A stretch of DNA of 64,000 nt, from contig NC_039510.1 in assembly GCF_003672135.1 (NCBI RefSeq), positions 13,020,001 to 13,084,000 of the forward strand. Direction: 5' to 3'. Shown one piece after another: positions 53,813-64,000 of the stretch. Under the pieces are notes generated by a model that saw only the letters and a list, made by a program, of their open reading frames with translations, was not told the DNA's origin and did no database searches. Within the stretch, counting starts at the first letter, position 1. Each line of letters begins with the position of its first letter. This stretch comes from Ooceraea biroi. Lineage: Eukaryota > Arthropoda > Insecta > Hymenoptera > Formicidae. A program made the position numbers and the translations under genes.

Positions 53813-54980
53813 AGCATCCTCTCATGGCGATCCCTCTCGAGCAGCTCCTCAGGACTGGGTGGCTGCGGGCCAAGAAGAGCGTGCGAGAGCGGCGGATAGG
53901 CCCTGGACGGTCTCCACAGCATTTCTGACGCGACGACGGCGTGATGACCCGGAGGCGCCGGGCTCTGATAGCCGACCGGCGGCACCGTAGCCGCGGCGCT
54001 CGCGCCGGGGTTGGGTGCACCCTGGGACGAGTGCGCCATCATCAGGGTCGTGTGCTGCACGCTCTGCACGTGCCAGACCCTGGCCGGTACAGCGGCGGCC
54101 ACTGCCGACGGTGTCGAGGTCGTTTCTTCAACGCTGAGCGCCGAGCTCCTACTGCCGCTCCGTTCGTCGCCGGAGCCGGCGCTCCTCAGCGAGCTTACCC
54201 CGCTGTCGGAGCCGCTGTCGCCGTAGGCACCGGCGATGCTGCTACTGCCTCCCGACGCCCGTATGCCGCCAACCGCCGTGGGCACTCCGACAAGTACGCC
54301 TGCTCCAGGTATACCGGCCCCGGCCTCCACTTCCATAAGGCCGGCCTCATCGCCGCCCCTCGATGTGTGAGACTGCTGTTGCACCTCGAGGAGGCTCGAC
54401 GGGGTCAGGTGAGCGGCGGAATGGTGATGGTGCTGATGCGGGCTGCTCGCTAGCTGATGGTGATGATGCTGCGGTGGCGGTTGCTGTTGTTGCTGCTGAT
54501 GATGGTGGTGGATCACCGGACTATCACTGGTGTAACGTTGCTGATGGTGTTGCGATTGATGGTGATGGTGATGGTACTGCTGCTGCTGATGATGCGGTTG
54601 GTGGTAGGATTGTAGGTGATGGTGATGGTGGTGGCTGGCGATCGGCGGTGGCGGCTTGTTCAGTCTCTCGGCTAGGATGATCGGACTCTCGTTGTGCCGA
54701 CTGCGCTCCTGCTCCCGCTGTTGTTCCAGGAGCAGGCTGCTTTGCCTGCCGGGGCCGCCGCCGCCGCTGCTACTAAGCGGACTCAGCCTCTCCAGCACGG
54801 AGCCTGAGTCCTGACTGCTCGACTCCAGCAGCTCGACGACCGATTCGACGCTGGCCGCCCTCACGCCGCCGACGCTACCCACGCTATCCTCCGTGCCTAA
54901 CTCGGTGGCGGTCAGCTCAGTTCGGCGCGACCGTTGCGAGCCGACCTCCTCTTCGCTGGCGTTCTCGTCGCGCTCGTCCT

Positions 54981-55014
<34 letters not shown>

Positions 55015-55180
55015 TGCTGCGTCCTCTGCGTTCTCCTTCGCGACGCCCTTTGTCTTTGATCGAGTCGTCGACTTTAGCAGTGACGGGCTACCTTCGCGGA
55101 TGACATTCGTCTTGTCGCTGACCAGCGGCGAGTCGACGTGCAATCCATTCACGAGTAACTGCGGTGGCTGTTGTTGTTGT

Positions 55181-55212
<32 letters not shown>

Positions 55213-55451
55213 TTCCTTCTGCTCGCTCTTATCCGCGTCTCGATCGACCACGCGGATGTCCTTCCTCGCTTCTGATCCGCTACCTGACTGCTGCTCCTTA
55301 GAAGCTGGATCGCCTCCGGGATCGACTTTATCCGGAGGTGGCGGTTCAGGTTCTCTGTCCCGTTCCCTGGATTGGCTCTCCTCGTTCTCTTCGAGTTTGT
55401 CGACCTCTCGTTCGGTTCCGTCGTGTTTTCCCTCCCCCGCTTCCTCCTCGG

Positions 55452-55482
<31 letters not shown>

Positions 55483-56135
55483 GTCCTCGTCGTCGTCCTC
55501 CTCCTCCTCGTCTTCCTCCTCTGCCTCCACCACCGCCTCCCCGGCCCGATCCGCCGCAGTTTCCTCGGCGTTTTTGCTCTTACCACTCTCAGACCGGAGC
55601 TTTCTGCCAACGGGGCTTGTTCTTAGCCGCTTAGTCAGTGGATCGCAGCGTTCCTGGTTCTCCTCATCCTCCCCCTCGAGACGTTCTTCCTCCCCTTCTT
55701 CCTCTTCTTCTTCCTCTTCCTCCGATCTGCTACCGAGACGTTCGTCCTTGTCGGCTCTCGCACCACTTCCGGTGATACGATGATGATGCTCGATAGACTC
55801 CTCCTCCGCGTCTGTTTTGGCCTCCTGGCCGCCTCCTGGCCTCGGCCTTCTTCGCGCGGGTCTCTGATGCGCCGGACCCTGCTGCTCGGTGGTCGGACTC
55901 TTTACCGCGGCGCCGCGTCTTCGTAGCTTTGAGGGGCTGCCTGACGCGCTGTTTGCCTCCTCCAACACAGGTCGCGCTACACGATTACCGACCTTGCCCG
56001 ACGGTGGACCCTTATTCTCGCGATCCTCCTGTGTCCGTGTGGACAACGCCGCCTCCGCCGAATCCTTTTCGCTCCTCTCGCGACTTGCACCCTCGCTCAC
56101 GCGCCGACGTCGGTTGTTACGGGTGTTGCTCTTCT
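53810..56135 (-). CDS. Internal coding exon of a large low-complexity nuclear regulator (winged eye/BAHCC1-TNRC18-like candidate)
   Basis: This open frame of about 775 codons is the longest in the window. It begins with two bases of a split codon and ends with CG of another, so both neighbouring exons are required. Residues below are numbered from the GTG codon at 56100. In order, they show: Arg-rich N-terminus; basic clusters near 59-100 (KLRRR, RPARRRPRP); acidic run about 127-137; a KRLRTSPVGRKLR basic patch; a strongly Asp/Glu-rich tract about 190-220; 15 Gln at 297-311; 13 Ala at 361-373; a His/Gln-rich stretch about 484-560; a Ser-rich block about 630-655 containing SDSGVSSLRSAGSGDERSGS; and a less repetitive end with MLWRPSRAYPPLSHALLG followed by a charged ERDRHERML helix. 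The first in-frame ATG lies only in the last quarter, which supports an internal exon. Nuclear localisation and a role in transcription or chromatin are inferred from the basic patches and activation-like tracts. No catalytic or DNA-binding domain is visible. The winged eye/BAHCC1-TNRC18 idea rests on overall style only; Atrophin is an alternative. Confidence 0.88.
54420..54650 (-). repeat. Histidine/glutamine-rich low-complexity stretch
   Basis: Repeated CAC/CAT and CAG/CAA codons encode several runs of four to six His interleaved with Gln runs (residues about 484-560). His runs of this type are associated with nuclear-speckle targeting in some proteins. No zinc-finger spacing is seen. Confidence 0.85.
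54982..55020 (-). repeat. Poly-alanine tract with an almost pure GCG repeat
   Basis: Thirteen Ala codons lie inside the large exon, two GCA followed by eleven GCG. The uninterrupted GCG run (54982-55014) is a slippage-prone trinucleotide repeat, and its length may vary between individuals or haplotypes. Confidence 0.9.
55168..55212 (-). repeat. Poly-glutamine tract (15 codons, CAA/CAG mixed)
   Basis: Fifteen consecutive Gln codons lie inside the large exon, 8 CAA and 7 CAG, including an unbroken run of seven CAA and another of five CAG. The mixture suggests selection for the amino acid run rather than simple recent expansion. The tract is followed by PPQLL. Confidence 0.9.
55440..55530 (-). 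repeat. Acidic Asp/Glu tract encoded by GAC/GAG triplets
   Basis: About thirty residues are nearly all Asp or Glu (residues about 190-220 of the large exon), broken by single Gly and Ala residues. Such acidic runs are common in histone-interacting and chromatin proteins. That role is inference here. Confidence 0.85.
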
Positions 56136-56152
56136 CTGCAACAAGGGAAATG
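56136..56152 (-). other. Splice acceptor of the large exon
   Basis: Read on the minus strand, a pyrimidine-rich stretch (TTTCCCTTGTTGCAG) ends in AG at 56136 and is followed directly by the exon. The reading frame stays open upstream of it only to an in-frame TAG at 56179-56181, and there is no ATG between that stop and the acceptor. Coding must therefore enter by splicing. A second AG two bases into the exon could be used instead, which would change the frame, so the proposed site is the more likely one. Confidence 0.75.
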
Positions 56153-59100
56153 AATGATGAACGTGATGCATAGCACAGCTATCGAAATTGTGGTATAAAA
56201 TTTAAGCTCTAAGAGTTAATCTTTTTTTAAATTTATTTTTCTATTTACGTCGTTGGCAGGATAGATTATAAAATATAGAACGTGACAGCAAATCTTTAGT
56301 CAAGTTTCACTTTAACAGTTTCGATATCATACATCCTGCTTCCGCAATAGTACAGTAGGAATACTTTATAATATTGTGTGGCACTGTACGAGATCGAACG
56401 GTACCTGTATATTACTGTAAATCACTCATTCCGACTTTACGGCGCTGTACGTAACTCTATACAGATGGATATAACCGACGCGGTATGGCCTTTAACTTGA
56501 AGTTTTTAAGTGACCATATAACGTCAAACTTTCCCTCACGGACTTGCAACAGACCCCTATAAAAAGTAATACCGGCTCGAAACTTTTTCATTCATAATTC
56601 TCTTTTTGTTTACGCTGAAGAATTCCCAAGTATCAGTACGCACGTATTTCATTTCGTCTCGACAGAACGGAAAGGTGCCTGGGAGACGACCTTACGGAAG
56701 CTGCTGATCGCGCCTAAACAACACCGACCAACCAGTCGCACGATCACTAATTATTGAAATTATCGACGGTACGACGGTAGATTATCGCGCACTCGATACC
56801 CCTGCGCTCGAAGGTTATCTCAATACCCTTGATCGGATCACATAATTGTGGCGGGCGACCGATCGATCCCTACAGCTGTCCGCTACATGGGCTGTTTCAC
56901 CGTTCAGAGAGATTATGGAGCTGATTTACCGAGGTAATCCCTTTGATGTGCGCAGCCAGCGATTCGCATAACTCGGTAACCCTAGGACGCTATATAAAGC
57001 AGCTACCCTGGCAATTTCTGCAACCCCTCGTCTCACCCCTCCTTGACATTCATCACGTAACTCGACATGTCAAAATTCTTGCGTATTTCCTCTAATTATG
57101 TTTCAAACTCTTTTGCAAATTAGTCAGATTGCATAATAATTCATGTAGCAAAAGCAATGTTGATAATTATTATGAATTTCAGTCAAATGGAAATGTGAAC
57201 TGAGTATGAAGTATGCTAACAGTAAAAAATATTGCAATGTTGGATCTTGCTGAAAATAAACGCTTTAAATCCGATACTTTCGGAAACATCTTACGTTGCA
57301 ATTAACGATAATCCACGAGACTTCAAACATTTCTCAAGTCGAGTATCGCTGCGAGCCTCGATACTAAAGTAAATCACGATAACAATGTAATACCATTATC
57401 GTCCGTTCAATTGGCGCCCATCCAAAAGTCGATAGCATCGGTAATAGCCGCCATAATAGTCGGCTATAAGTTAAAGGATTGTTATAGGTTCAATATTAAA
57501 TTGCTGCCTAATTTATTAGTCCGCATTGGCGTTCGTGCAATTGTGTACATTATCATCCCAAGTGTTCCCGCGCAAGCTAATAAGCCTGACAGTGATATAT
57601 CTCACGATAGTGCTAGTACTTATTATCAATCGCTATTATAAATCTTCACGCTGACCTCGATCGCGAGCGAACAGCTCTGCGCGCGGATCGACAAGGAGGA
57701 TCCGGATGCATCAGAGGAACTATGCAGAGTTCGCCGTTTCACCCGGGTTTCCGGTTCCCGTCGTGTCAGAACCAGAGTTCAAGGGGATCCTCGATTAACC
57801 CAGTAGGAACATGGCCACAGCGTGGGAGCAATTTACAACAAAGCACATCATGCACGTATACCTATCCCGAAGAGCGGATAGAAATGCATGCCTATGCACA
57901 CTCGTACACGTTGCGTGCATGTGCATATAGACGCGCGCGCGCGCGAGGGAGAAACTGGTTGGGAATGGATAGAGAGGGATGGACAGGTGGAGGAGGGGAG
58001 GCCACGTATAAGCACCCATACATACATATACACACGTATATACGTATACACGAGCTGGCAGACGGGCAGAGAGAAGGACGGAGGGGTGGGGAAGGAAGAC
58101 ATGGAAGAGGGATTTATTACTCGGGATTTACTGTTATTACCCGGAGGGGGAAAACCACTCCACGGGCAGCGGCGATGCATACATACGCGGGGTGTGTTTA
58201 TCCGATACGTGCAGTTCGCGTGTACGTGCTGAACGCACACACACACATATACATGTACGGATATCACACGTCGCCGCGCACGAGCGCGTTGCAACGAGAC
58301 GATGCGCATCCCGTTTCCTAGCGACTGCGGTTTGTCGTCCTGTCGTGTTCCACGGTCGCGTATGCATTACGTCGCACGTAATTGAACGGTAATCGTGTAT
58401 TTTGTTTCGCGATCTTGTTGTTCGCACACGTGGCGTTCACCATTTTAGGACTCGAGGCAGGATTACCGAATGTTCTACCGATATTCCACTAGCGAGAGAT
58501 CATCATCTCTTACTCTGTGTGGGGTTACGTTGTTACGTAATTACCAAAGTATGACGTTACACGTATAACCCATAAAAAATAGGAAATGGTAATCGATTGA
58601 TATTAATCGATCTTGATTGAGAATATGGCAGTATAATCTAAATGATACTTTAATTTTATAACTTTACAAAGATCGCCAAGTATCCTTTTGTGGTAAAAAA
58701 AAGAATGCGTATGCTATGCCAGAAATTCCGCGGATGATTTTCAAAGTAGCTATTCCTTTGTAAATGGATAAGTGACACTTTTGTAAAAGTGTTAGCAGAC
58801 TGCGTGGTGCTGTTTTTTCGGAAAGCGTCTGACGGCTCGCTACGCTTTCATGAAACGAAATGGCGGAATGGTGGAAAGTGGGATAATCCCAGCGGTGAAA
58901 TTCCAAGGGAAAGTAAGAGGATTCCTCGGGAGCGCCGGGTATCGGGATATCGAAAAGGGTCGGGGATTATACGGCTGGCACAGGATTCGCGCGCTCAAGT
59001 GGAAAGTACTTTAAAAATATATATCAGAGGGTTATCCAGCGCGCGGTATGAATTTTTACATTTCCACTTTTATTTCTTTTACTCGTGCCGTTTTATCTTT

Positions 59101-62100
59101 CTCGTGATGCGACCGTTTACGCGTTGCAAGTGCGTTCTAGACACGACGAGTCACGTTATCTTATAATTCCATGCGCGTGTGATAACCTATTAACATATGA
59201 CTGTCGGTTTGAACAGACAGTATTATATTACGAGATGAACGATATTGCTTATGTATAAGTTCTTACGCGCAGATTAGACACTTATATTTATATCATGAAA
59301 AACAATACTGGTAAATGTGCAGCATAATGTTAGTCATTGGATTGTTTTCCCGCAGCGCGTTGCATTATGTAAGACCCACACGTGCGCTTTATTTGCATGT
59401 AAATTCTTATCGTGTGTACAAGAGCATGACAAATTGCTTTGTCCTTTGAAACAGGTATGAGGAAATAAAATGAGTATGCTGTCGGCAAACTCATACTGAT
59501 GGAGAGGTGAATAAAAAAATACATAACAATAGCTATAGCGATTTAGAAACAACGTACGATAAAACATGCAACAAGAAGCTATACCTACAACGAAAAAAGC
59601 TTTGCATTTAATTTCTGCCTCGATTGAGATGCTTTCACGCAATCCGTATCAGAGAAATAACCGGTAATATCCGCGATCGCGACAAAACGATAAATACTTT
59701 ACACGTTAAAAAATTCGCCGTGATTAACGACTCGAATCGAACCGTACGTCATCGCATGTACGTCTCTTCCCGAGGGATAATCTCCAATCTCTACGGTTGA
59801 GAGCTGTTTACATGACCTTGCATCCTGCTTGGCTGGGTGGAAAGGGAAGGGTTTTAAAAGCGCACGGCCCTTCAAAAGGGTCAGCTCGTGAAAAACAACT
59901 CCTACGCCAGCGCTCTTTGTCGCGAAGGGCGACGGTGCATCCTCGTGGTTTGATAGAGATCGCCGGCTAGACCCGACCTGCCCTGAGTTGGAGGGGTGTG
60001 AAATTAGACATGCCTGGGTGACCTCGCCAGGCATTTAAATCCTTTGTCAAAATCAACGCCCCATGCAGGCAGACAGGCAGGTAGCCCTTCCAGTGCTCCG
60101 TGGTTAACAAAACATTCACCCTCCTTCCACCCTCGCCCTCGTCCCTTCCCTCGTCACCATTACCTCGCGTGTCTACTATCGATCGCGTCATGCTGAATTC
60201 GCATTCTGCATGCGCCATTAGTTTCAACGCGAGTATCAGTCACTGCCATCCGCTCGGTCTATTGCTTCTCCTCGCAACTTCGCGTTACGTCCGTTAAAGG
60301 GCGAGAAAGGAAAGTGTGCCATATGGAAACTCAGCGAGAGAGGTAGATAAATCATTTCCGAAAAGTGGTGTCGTCTCGCATGCAGATAGCTTTTCTAGCG
60401 TGAATCGCGAGACATCAATAGCTCTTCAGTTGACGGCTAAGAAATTGAGTTATTCTAAACACTTTTGTGGAGAACAAGTTTCACGTAAAATGCGAATGTC
60501 GAAGTTTTCACTCAATTCCAAGTCTTGACGGAACTTTTATGAGAAAAAGCATAGTTCAAATGGATTGAAGTATCTGTGCATTAAGCGGAACGCAGATATC
60601 TAAGATACTTTGTTGATAATTTGATTAGAGAACATGACAGTGCTCATATGAAGATGTCAGCGAGCAACGATTACGAATGGATCAATTATTAAGACACACG
60701 AAATCAATTCTCGTCATTTGTTCCTTCATCGAAAATGCGTTTCTGCAAAATTGCAGTTTTTAAAGTTCTCTCGGCTGTTCCTCGAATCGTCCGATACGGA
60801 TTCCATGCGTTAATCGCTTAATGTTCGAACGCGTAGCACTTGCGCAATATCTCACATGAATTTTGCATGAATATTGAACTAGTATTAGATAGTCGCATTA
60901 AACGGCTAAATATGCGGCATGAATATGGCGTATCATGTGTATGTTAATAGGATCACTGCGCAATTGTGAAGATCGTTATTCATCGTGGATGGACTGCATT
61001 ACGAAATATCGCGAAGCTCACTCCAATTTTTGCAACTCAGCTGATGTTTTGTTACGCGTAAATAGCGCCTACAGCTAGTGAAGATAAAACCATGTGCGCA
61101 TTGTAATCGCAGCCGATTGTACGCGCGCTGATACCACCGATGGTTTACGCGCGTAGGCGATTTATGCATTGGCGAACGCTGTACTTTGATAATTAGGCTG
61201 ATCAATTAAGCGTATTTGGGAGAGGATCAAATAAAAGCCGTGGTATGCAACCAACACAGCATTACGGTGACACAGAGTATGCGGAAACATCAAAGGATGG
61301 CGCAACGAAAGAATCACGTAATTTGATAGTGAATTAAGAGCTCATTAAAATATATTTGGCGATTTTATGCATTCATTGTTATGCGTCGACTATTCCCTAT
61401 TCCTGGGGGTAGATATCATCACAATGCGCTTATATATGTGAGGCACCAGTTACGTTATCTTTGTCTACAACATTAGAATTCTATATATTATATTAATATT
61501 ATGTATTAATGTAATTAAAATTATATTAATTCTTGTATATTGTTATCCATTTCGTAAAATGTAAAAAATATTTGAAATGAGATGCCTTTGTGGTATTGTT
61601 TTATTTGTTTTGAAATATAATAAACTCGCACCGAGGAAGAACTGGTGGAAGAGCTATATGATTTACCTTTTCAAACAGTGATACGGATAAACCAAAGCTG
61701 GTCGATGAATCGAAAGTTGCGATATCTTCGCGGTTGCGTAGATTCGTGTGTCTCTTCGAAGACGCGTCTCGTCTTCCACGCTTATTTTCGGAGCCGCTAT
61801 TTCTGCCGATGCTCTCCGGTGCTACGGATGGAGAGATCCCCCGCATCCATGATGCGTTTGTTGATAAACTTATTTCCAACATCGCGAAACGCGAAACGAA
61901 GCGAGGCAAAACGGAGACATGGAGGCAGAGTACAAGCGGGGGCAAACGCGAAGGGAAGCAGAGGAGCATGGTGCAGCACGAGGTCGTTCGCGGCGGCGAG
62001 AAGAAATGACGACGGGGTTGAAGATCTGGGATGGCCGTAAAGAGGTGGAAGGAGACGACAAAAATAAAAGTTCTGGCCTGCCGCCAAGTCTTCCTCTCTC

Positions 62101-64000
62101 TCCCTCTCTGCTCGCCGCCTCCCTCGATCTCCTTATTCTTCCGCTTCTGAGACTTCCAGGCCTCATGCCAAGACGCGCGGCGTCAAGCCCACCTAATTTA
62201 TTCGCAAACCAGTCACCGTCGATTCTGACGGAAGTTTGATAGGGCTGACGAGGCGTCGCTCAGCTCAAACATTCTTTCCGCGAACGGACACACGACACTT
62301 TGGGATGTCATAATATTGAAGCGAAGCTTCGTAGGGCGGTGACGATGAACGCGGAATTAGCGTGCACTTTGTAGTTTCCTGTCTTGCAACTTCCTTTTGA
62401 GTAATGGCACTTTGAAGATCTTGAAGAGCAATGCATTTGTAGTCGCGAGCACTTAATCGCGATCTTGCTCATCTCGCAGGAGAAAAAGAGAATGTGCACG
62501 GGAATAAAACTCCGCTCCCCGAGGTCAAAGAAATTAAAGAAGTAGAACGCGGCATGGAAAATTTATCGCGAAGAATTGTCGTCGTGTCTGAAAATACGGT
62601 TTGCTTGAAATACAGAAGGCGGTGTTGTAAAAGACGTCTCCAAAAGATCGTAATTTGCAAGTCGAAAGAATGAAAGAAGATATCTCTAAAAAGGATAAAG
62701 AAGTTTATGTATACGTGTTTAAAAAATGCAAATGCAAATTGATGATAACCTCCGCTTATGCATCATGCATCGCATATATGTATGTCTATGGCATCACGAT
62801 ACTGTTAGAATAAATTTTGCTAACTTTAGAAAGAGATGTGTAGACTTGAAATTTATAGCTTACATTCTTATCAAACGTATTTAGTTATATCTTTAAACAA
62901 AAGAGATAATCGTAACTGTTATAACGCAGCCTTGGGACACTTTTAACAGTCGCGAAAGAACCGACCGGAAAATCGCTTCTTTATCGCCCAGCCCATATTA
63001 TGGTACATACATTATCATTTATTAAAGCGCTATGCGTTGTGACGCGATGAACGTAAACAGCCGGCATTAATAAGCAAGTAGGTATTTACAATTGATATTT
63101 TCCGTAAAGCACGCAATCAACGTGCGACAACACGAGCAGACGCCCAAGATCGATTATAAGTGTTATTACATGCAGAACATGGCGCGCTACGATTAATTAA
63201 TGTATCCATATCAGAATTAATCCCGACTCGATCGACGATTTATTTCGAAGAATAACCGCGATATTTCCGCCGACCAGAATTAAAGGGGCACACCTTCTCT
63301 ACAACCAAACTAGGTCGGACTCAGGGCAAACCGCTTCGATTTCTACCAATCACACTGTGTGTATGTATGTATATATTGCACTGAAACATCAATGTATTGT
63401 CCTAATGAACAATTCAGATGAGAAAGAATTATCTCTCCGATGCTCCAGCTATTATTATGTTCAGTAAATATTTCCTTCAATTATTCAATCAAACTTAAAA
63501 TAATGTAGAAAATGTCATATGCCATTTTTCCATCGTGGGTTTTCTATCTCCCTCGGTTTTACCTACCCTAGATAAGCGTTATATTTAGCCCGTCACACTG
63601 TCTATTGACGTCGTATGGCCGACGTGAGTTCATCTGTGTGCTTCAGTTAACTTAGATTAGTAATAGAGCGATAAATCAAGATTGATCGCGCTCGATTTAG
63701 AGAATGGAGGAAGTAGAAGAAACGCACGCTCTCCGTAGGCTGATTGTGTACGTGCTACTGCTGACAGCATCGATATCGTGGCACGTCTCGCACGACCGAT
63801 CGTTCGCGGGTACCGCCGTCTGAAATCGATGAGCCGGAAAGATCGGCAATGATCCAGCGATCGATCACATCGGCCAATCGACGCTTCCGCATGAGTCTCA
63901 TTCCGCGCTACTGTTACGCGAGCGTGACTCAAGTCGTTCCTGATGTATTGGCATTGTTATTGTTCATGGACTTATGCTACAGGAAATGAAGCTTTTTTCA
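56136..64000 (-). other. Inferred intron upstream of the large exon, no exon found
   Basis: By the acceptor at 56136 this is intron, at least next to the exon. AT-rich stretches occur near 57040-57330, 58540-58680 and 61440-61620. CA/TA-alternating DNA lies at 57880-58260 and a small G/A-rich patch at 61890-62060. The upstream coding exon must be at higher coordinates, in or beyond this stretch. None was recognised. Confidence 0.5.

Noticed and set aside
55149..55610. Minus-strand 153-codon frame with Arg/Thr and Asn runs
   Set aside because: Shifted-frame shadow of the main exon; the runs come from the same triplet repeats read out of phase.
54893..55783. Plus-strand frame of 296 codons across the large exon, rich in Ser and Cys
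   Set aside because: It is the antisense of the Gln/Ala/Asp codon runs of the minus-strand exon, so its Ser and Cys runs follow from GCTGTTG and TCGTCG repeats. It has no splice or start context.
59725..59745. B-box-like GGTTCGATTC on the minus strand
   Set aside because: The flanking bases do not pair into a T stem, and no A box lies at the right distance.
62403..62425. AATGGCAC word resembling the miR-263 seed
   Set aside because: The rest of the sequence differs and no hairpin surrounds it.

Overview
This looks like a nuclear insect genome, most likely from a hymenopteran such as an ant. The reasons are: a gene-poor 64 kb dominated by non-coding sequence that alternates CpG-rich and AT-rich stretches; one long coding exon bounded by eukaryotic splice signals; metazoan-style homopolymeric codon runs (Gln, Ala, Asp/Glu, His); and a short DNA transposon related to the DUF4817-type mariner-like elements common in ants and other insects. 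No bacterial-type operons, rRNA, convincing tRNA, CRISPR array or phage were seen. The assignment to Hymenoptera is inference.

Layout. Bases 1-53809 contain no coding exon that I can support. They hold several CpG-rich or strand-biased blocks (1-2230, 9321-10100, 13751-14190, 16501-18110, 29701-30290, 31051-31780), many short microsatellites and several inverted repeats. Two of these inverted repeats stand out: a nested foldback at 3604-3712 and a pre-miRNA-like stem-loop at 45372-45457. At 46310-47070 lies a complete but internally deleted transposon: 151-bp terminal inverted repeats, TA on both flanks, and a minus-strand transposase remnant that joins the N-terminal helix-turn-helix region to the C-terminal tail with a frame change.

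The only confidently coding feature is a 2.3-kb internal exon on the minus strand (53810-56135). It encodes about 775 residues of a low-complexity, acidic, Gln/Ala/His-rich protein with basic nuclear-localisation-like clusters. It has a good acceptor, a near-consensus donor, no in-frame ATG for most of its length, and an in-frame stop just inside each flanking intron. The gene's 5' exons must therefore lie at higher coordinates, in or beyond 56136-64000, and its 3' exons at lower coordinates. I find no credible downstream exon in the window, so the downstream intron may span most or all of the remaining 53.8 kb. The protein's style and its C-terminal segment suggest a chromatin or transcription regulator. 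A winged eye / BAHCC1-TNRC18-type protein is my tentative candidate, not a firm identification.

Because this may be one very large intron plus flanking sequence, the non-coding blocks and hairpins are best read as candidate regulatory or intronic RNA elements. I did not find a convincing undescribed multi-gene system.
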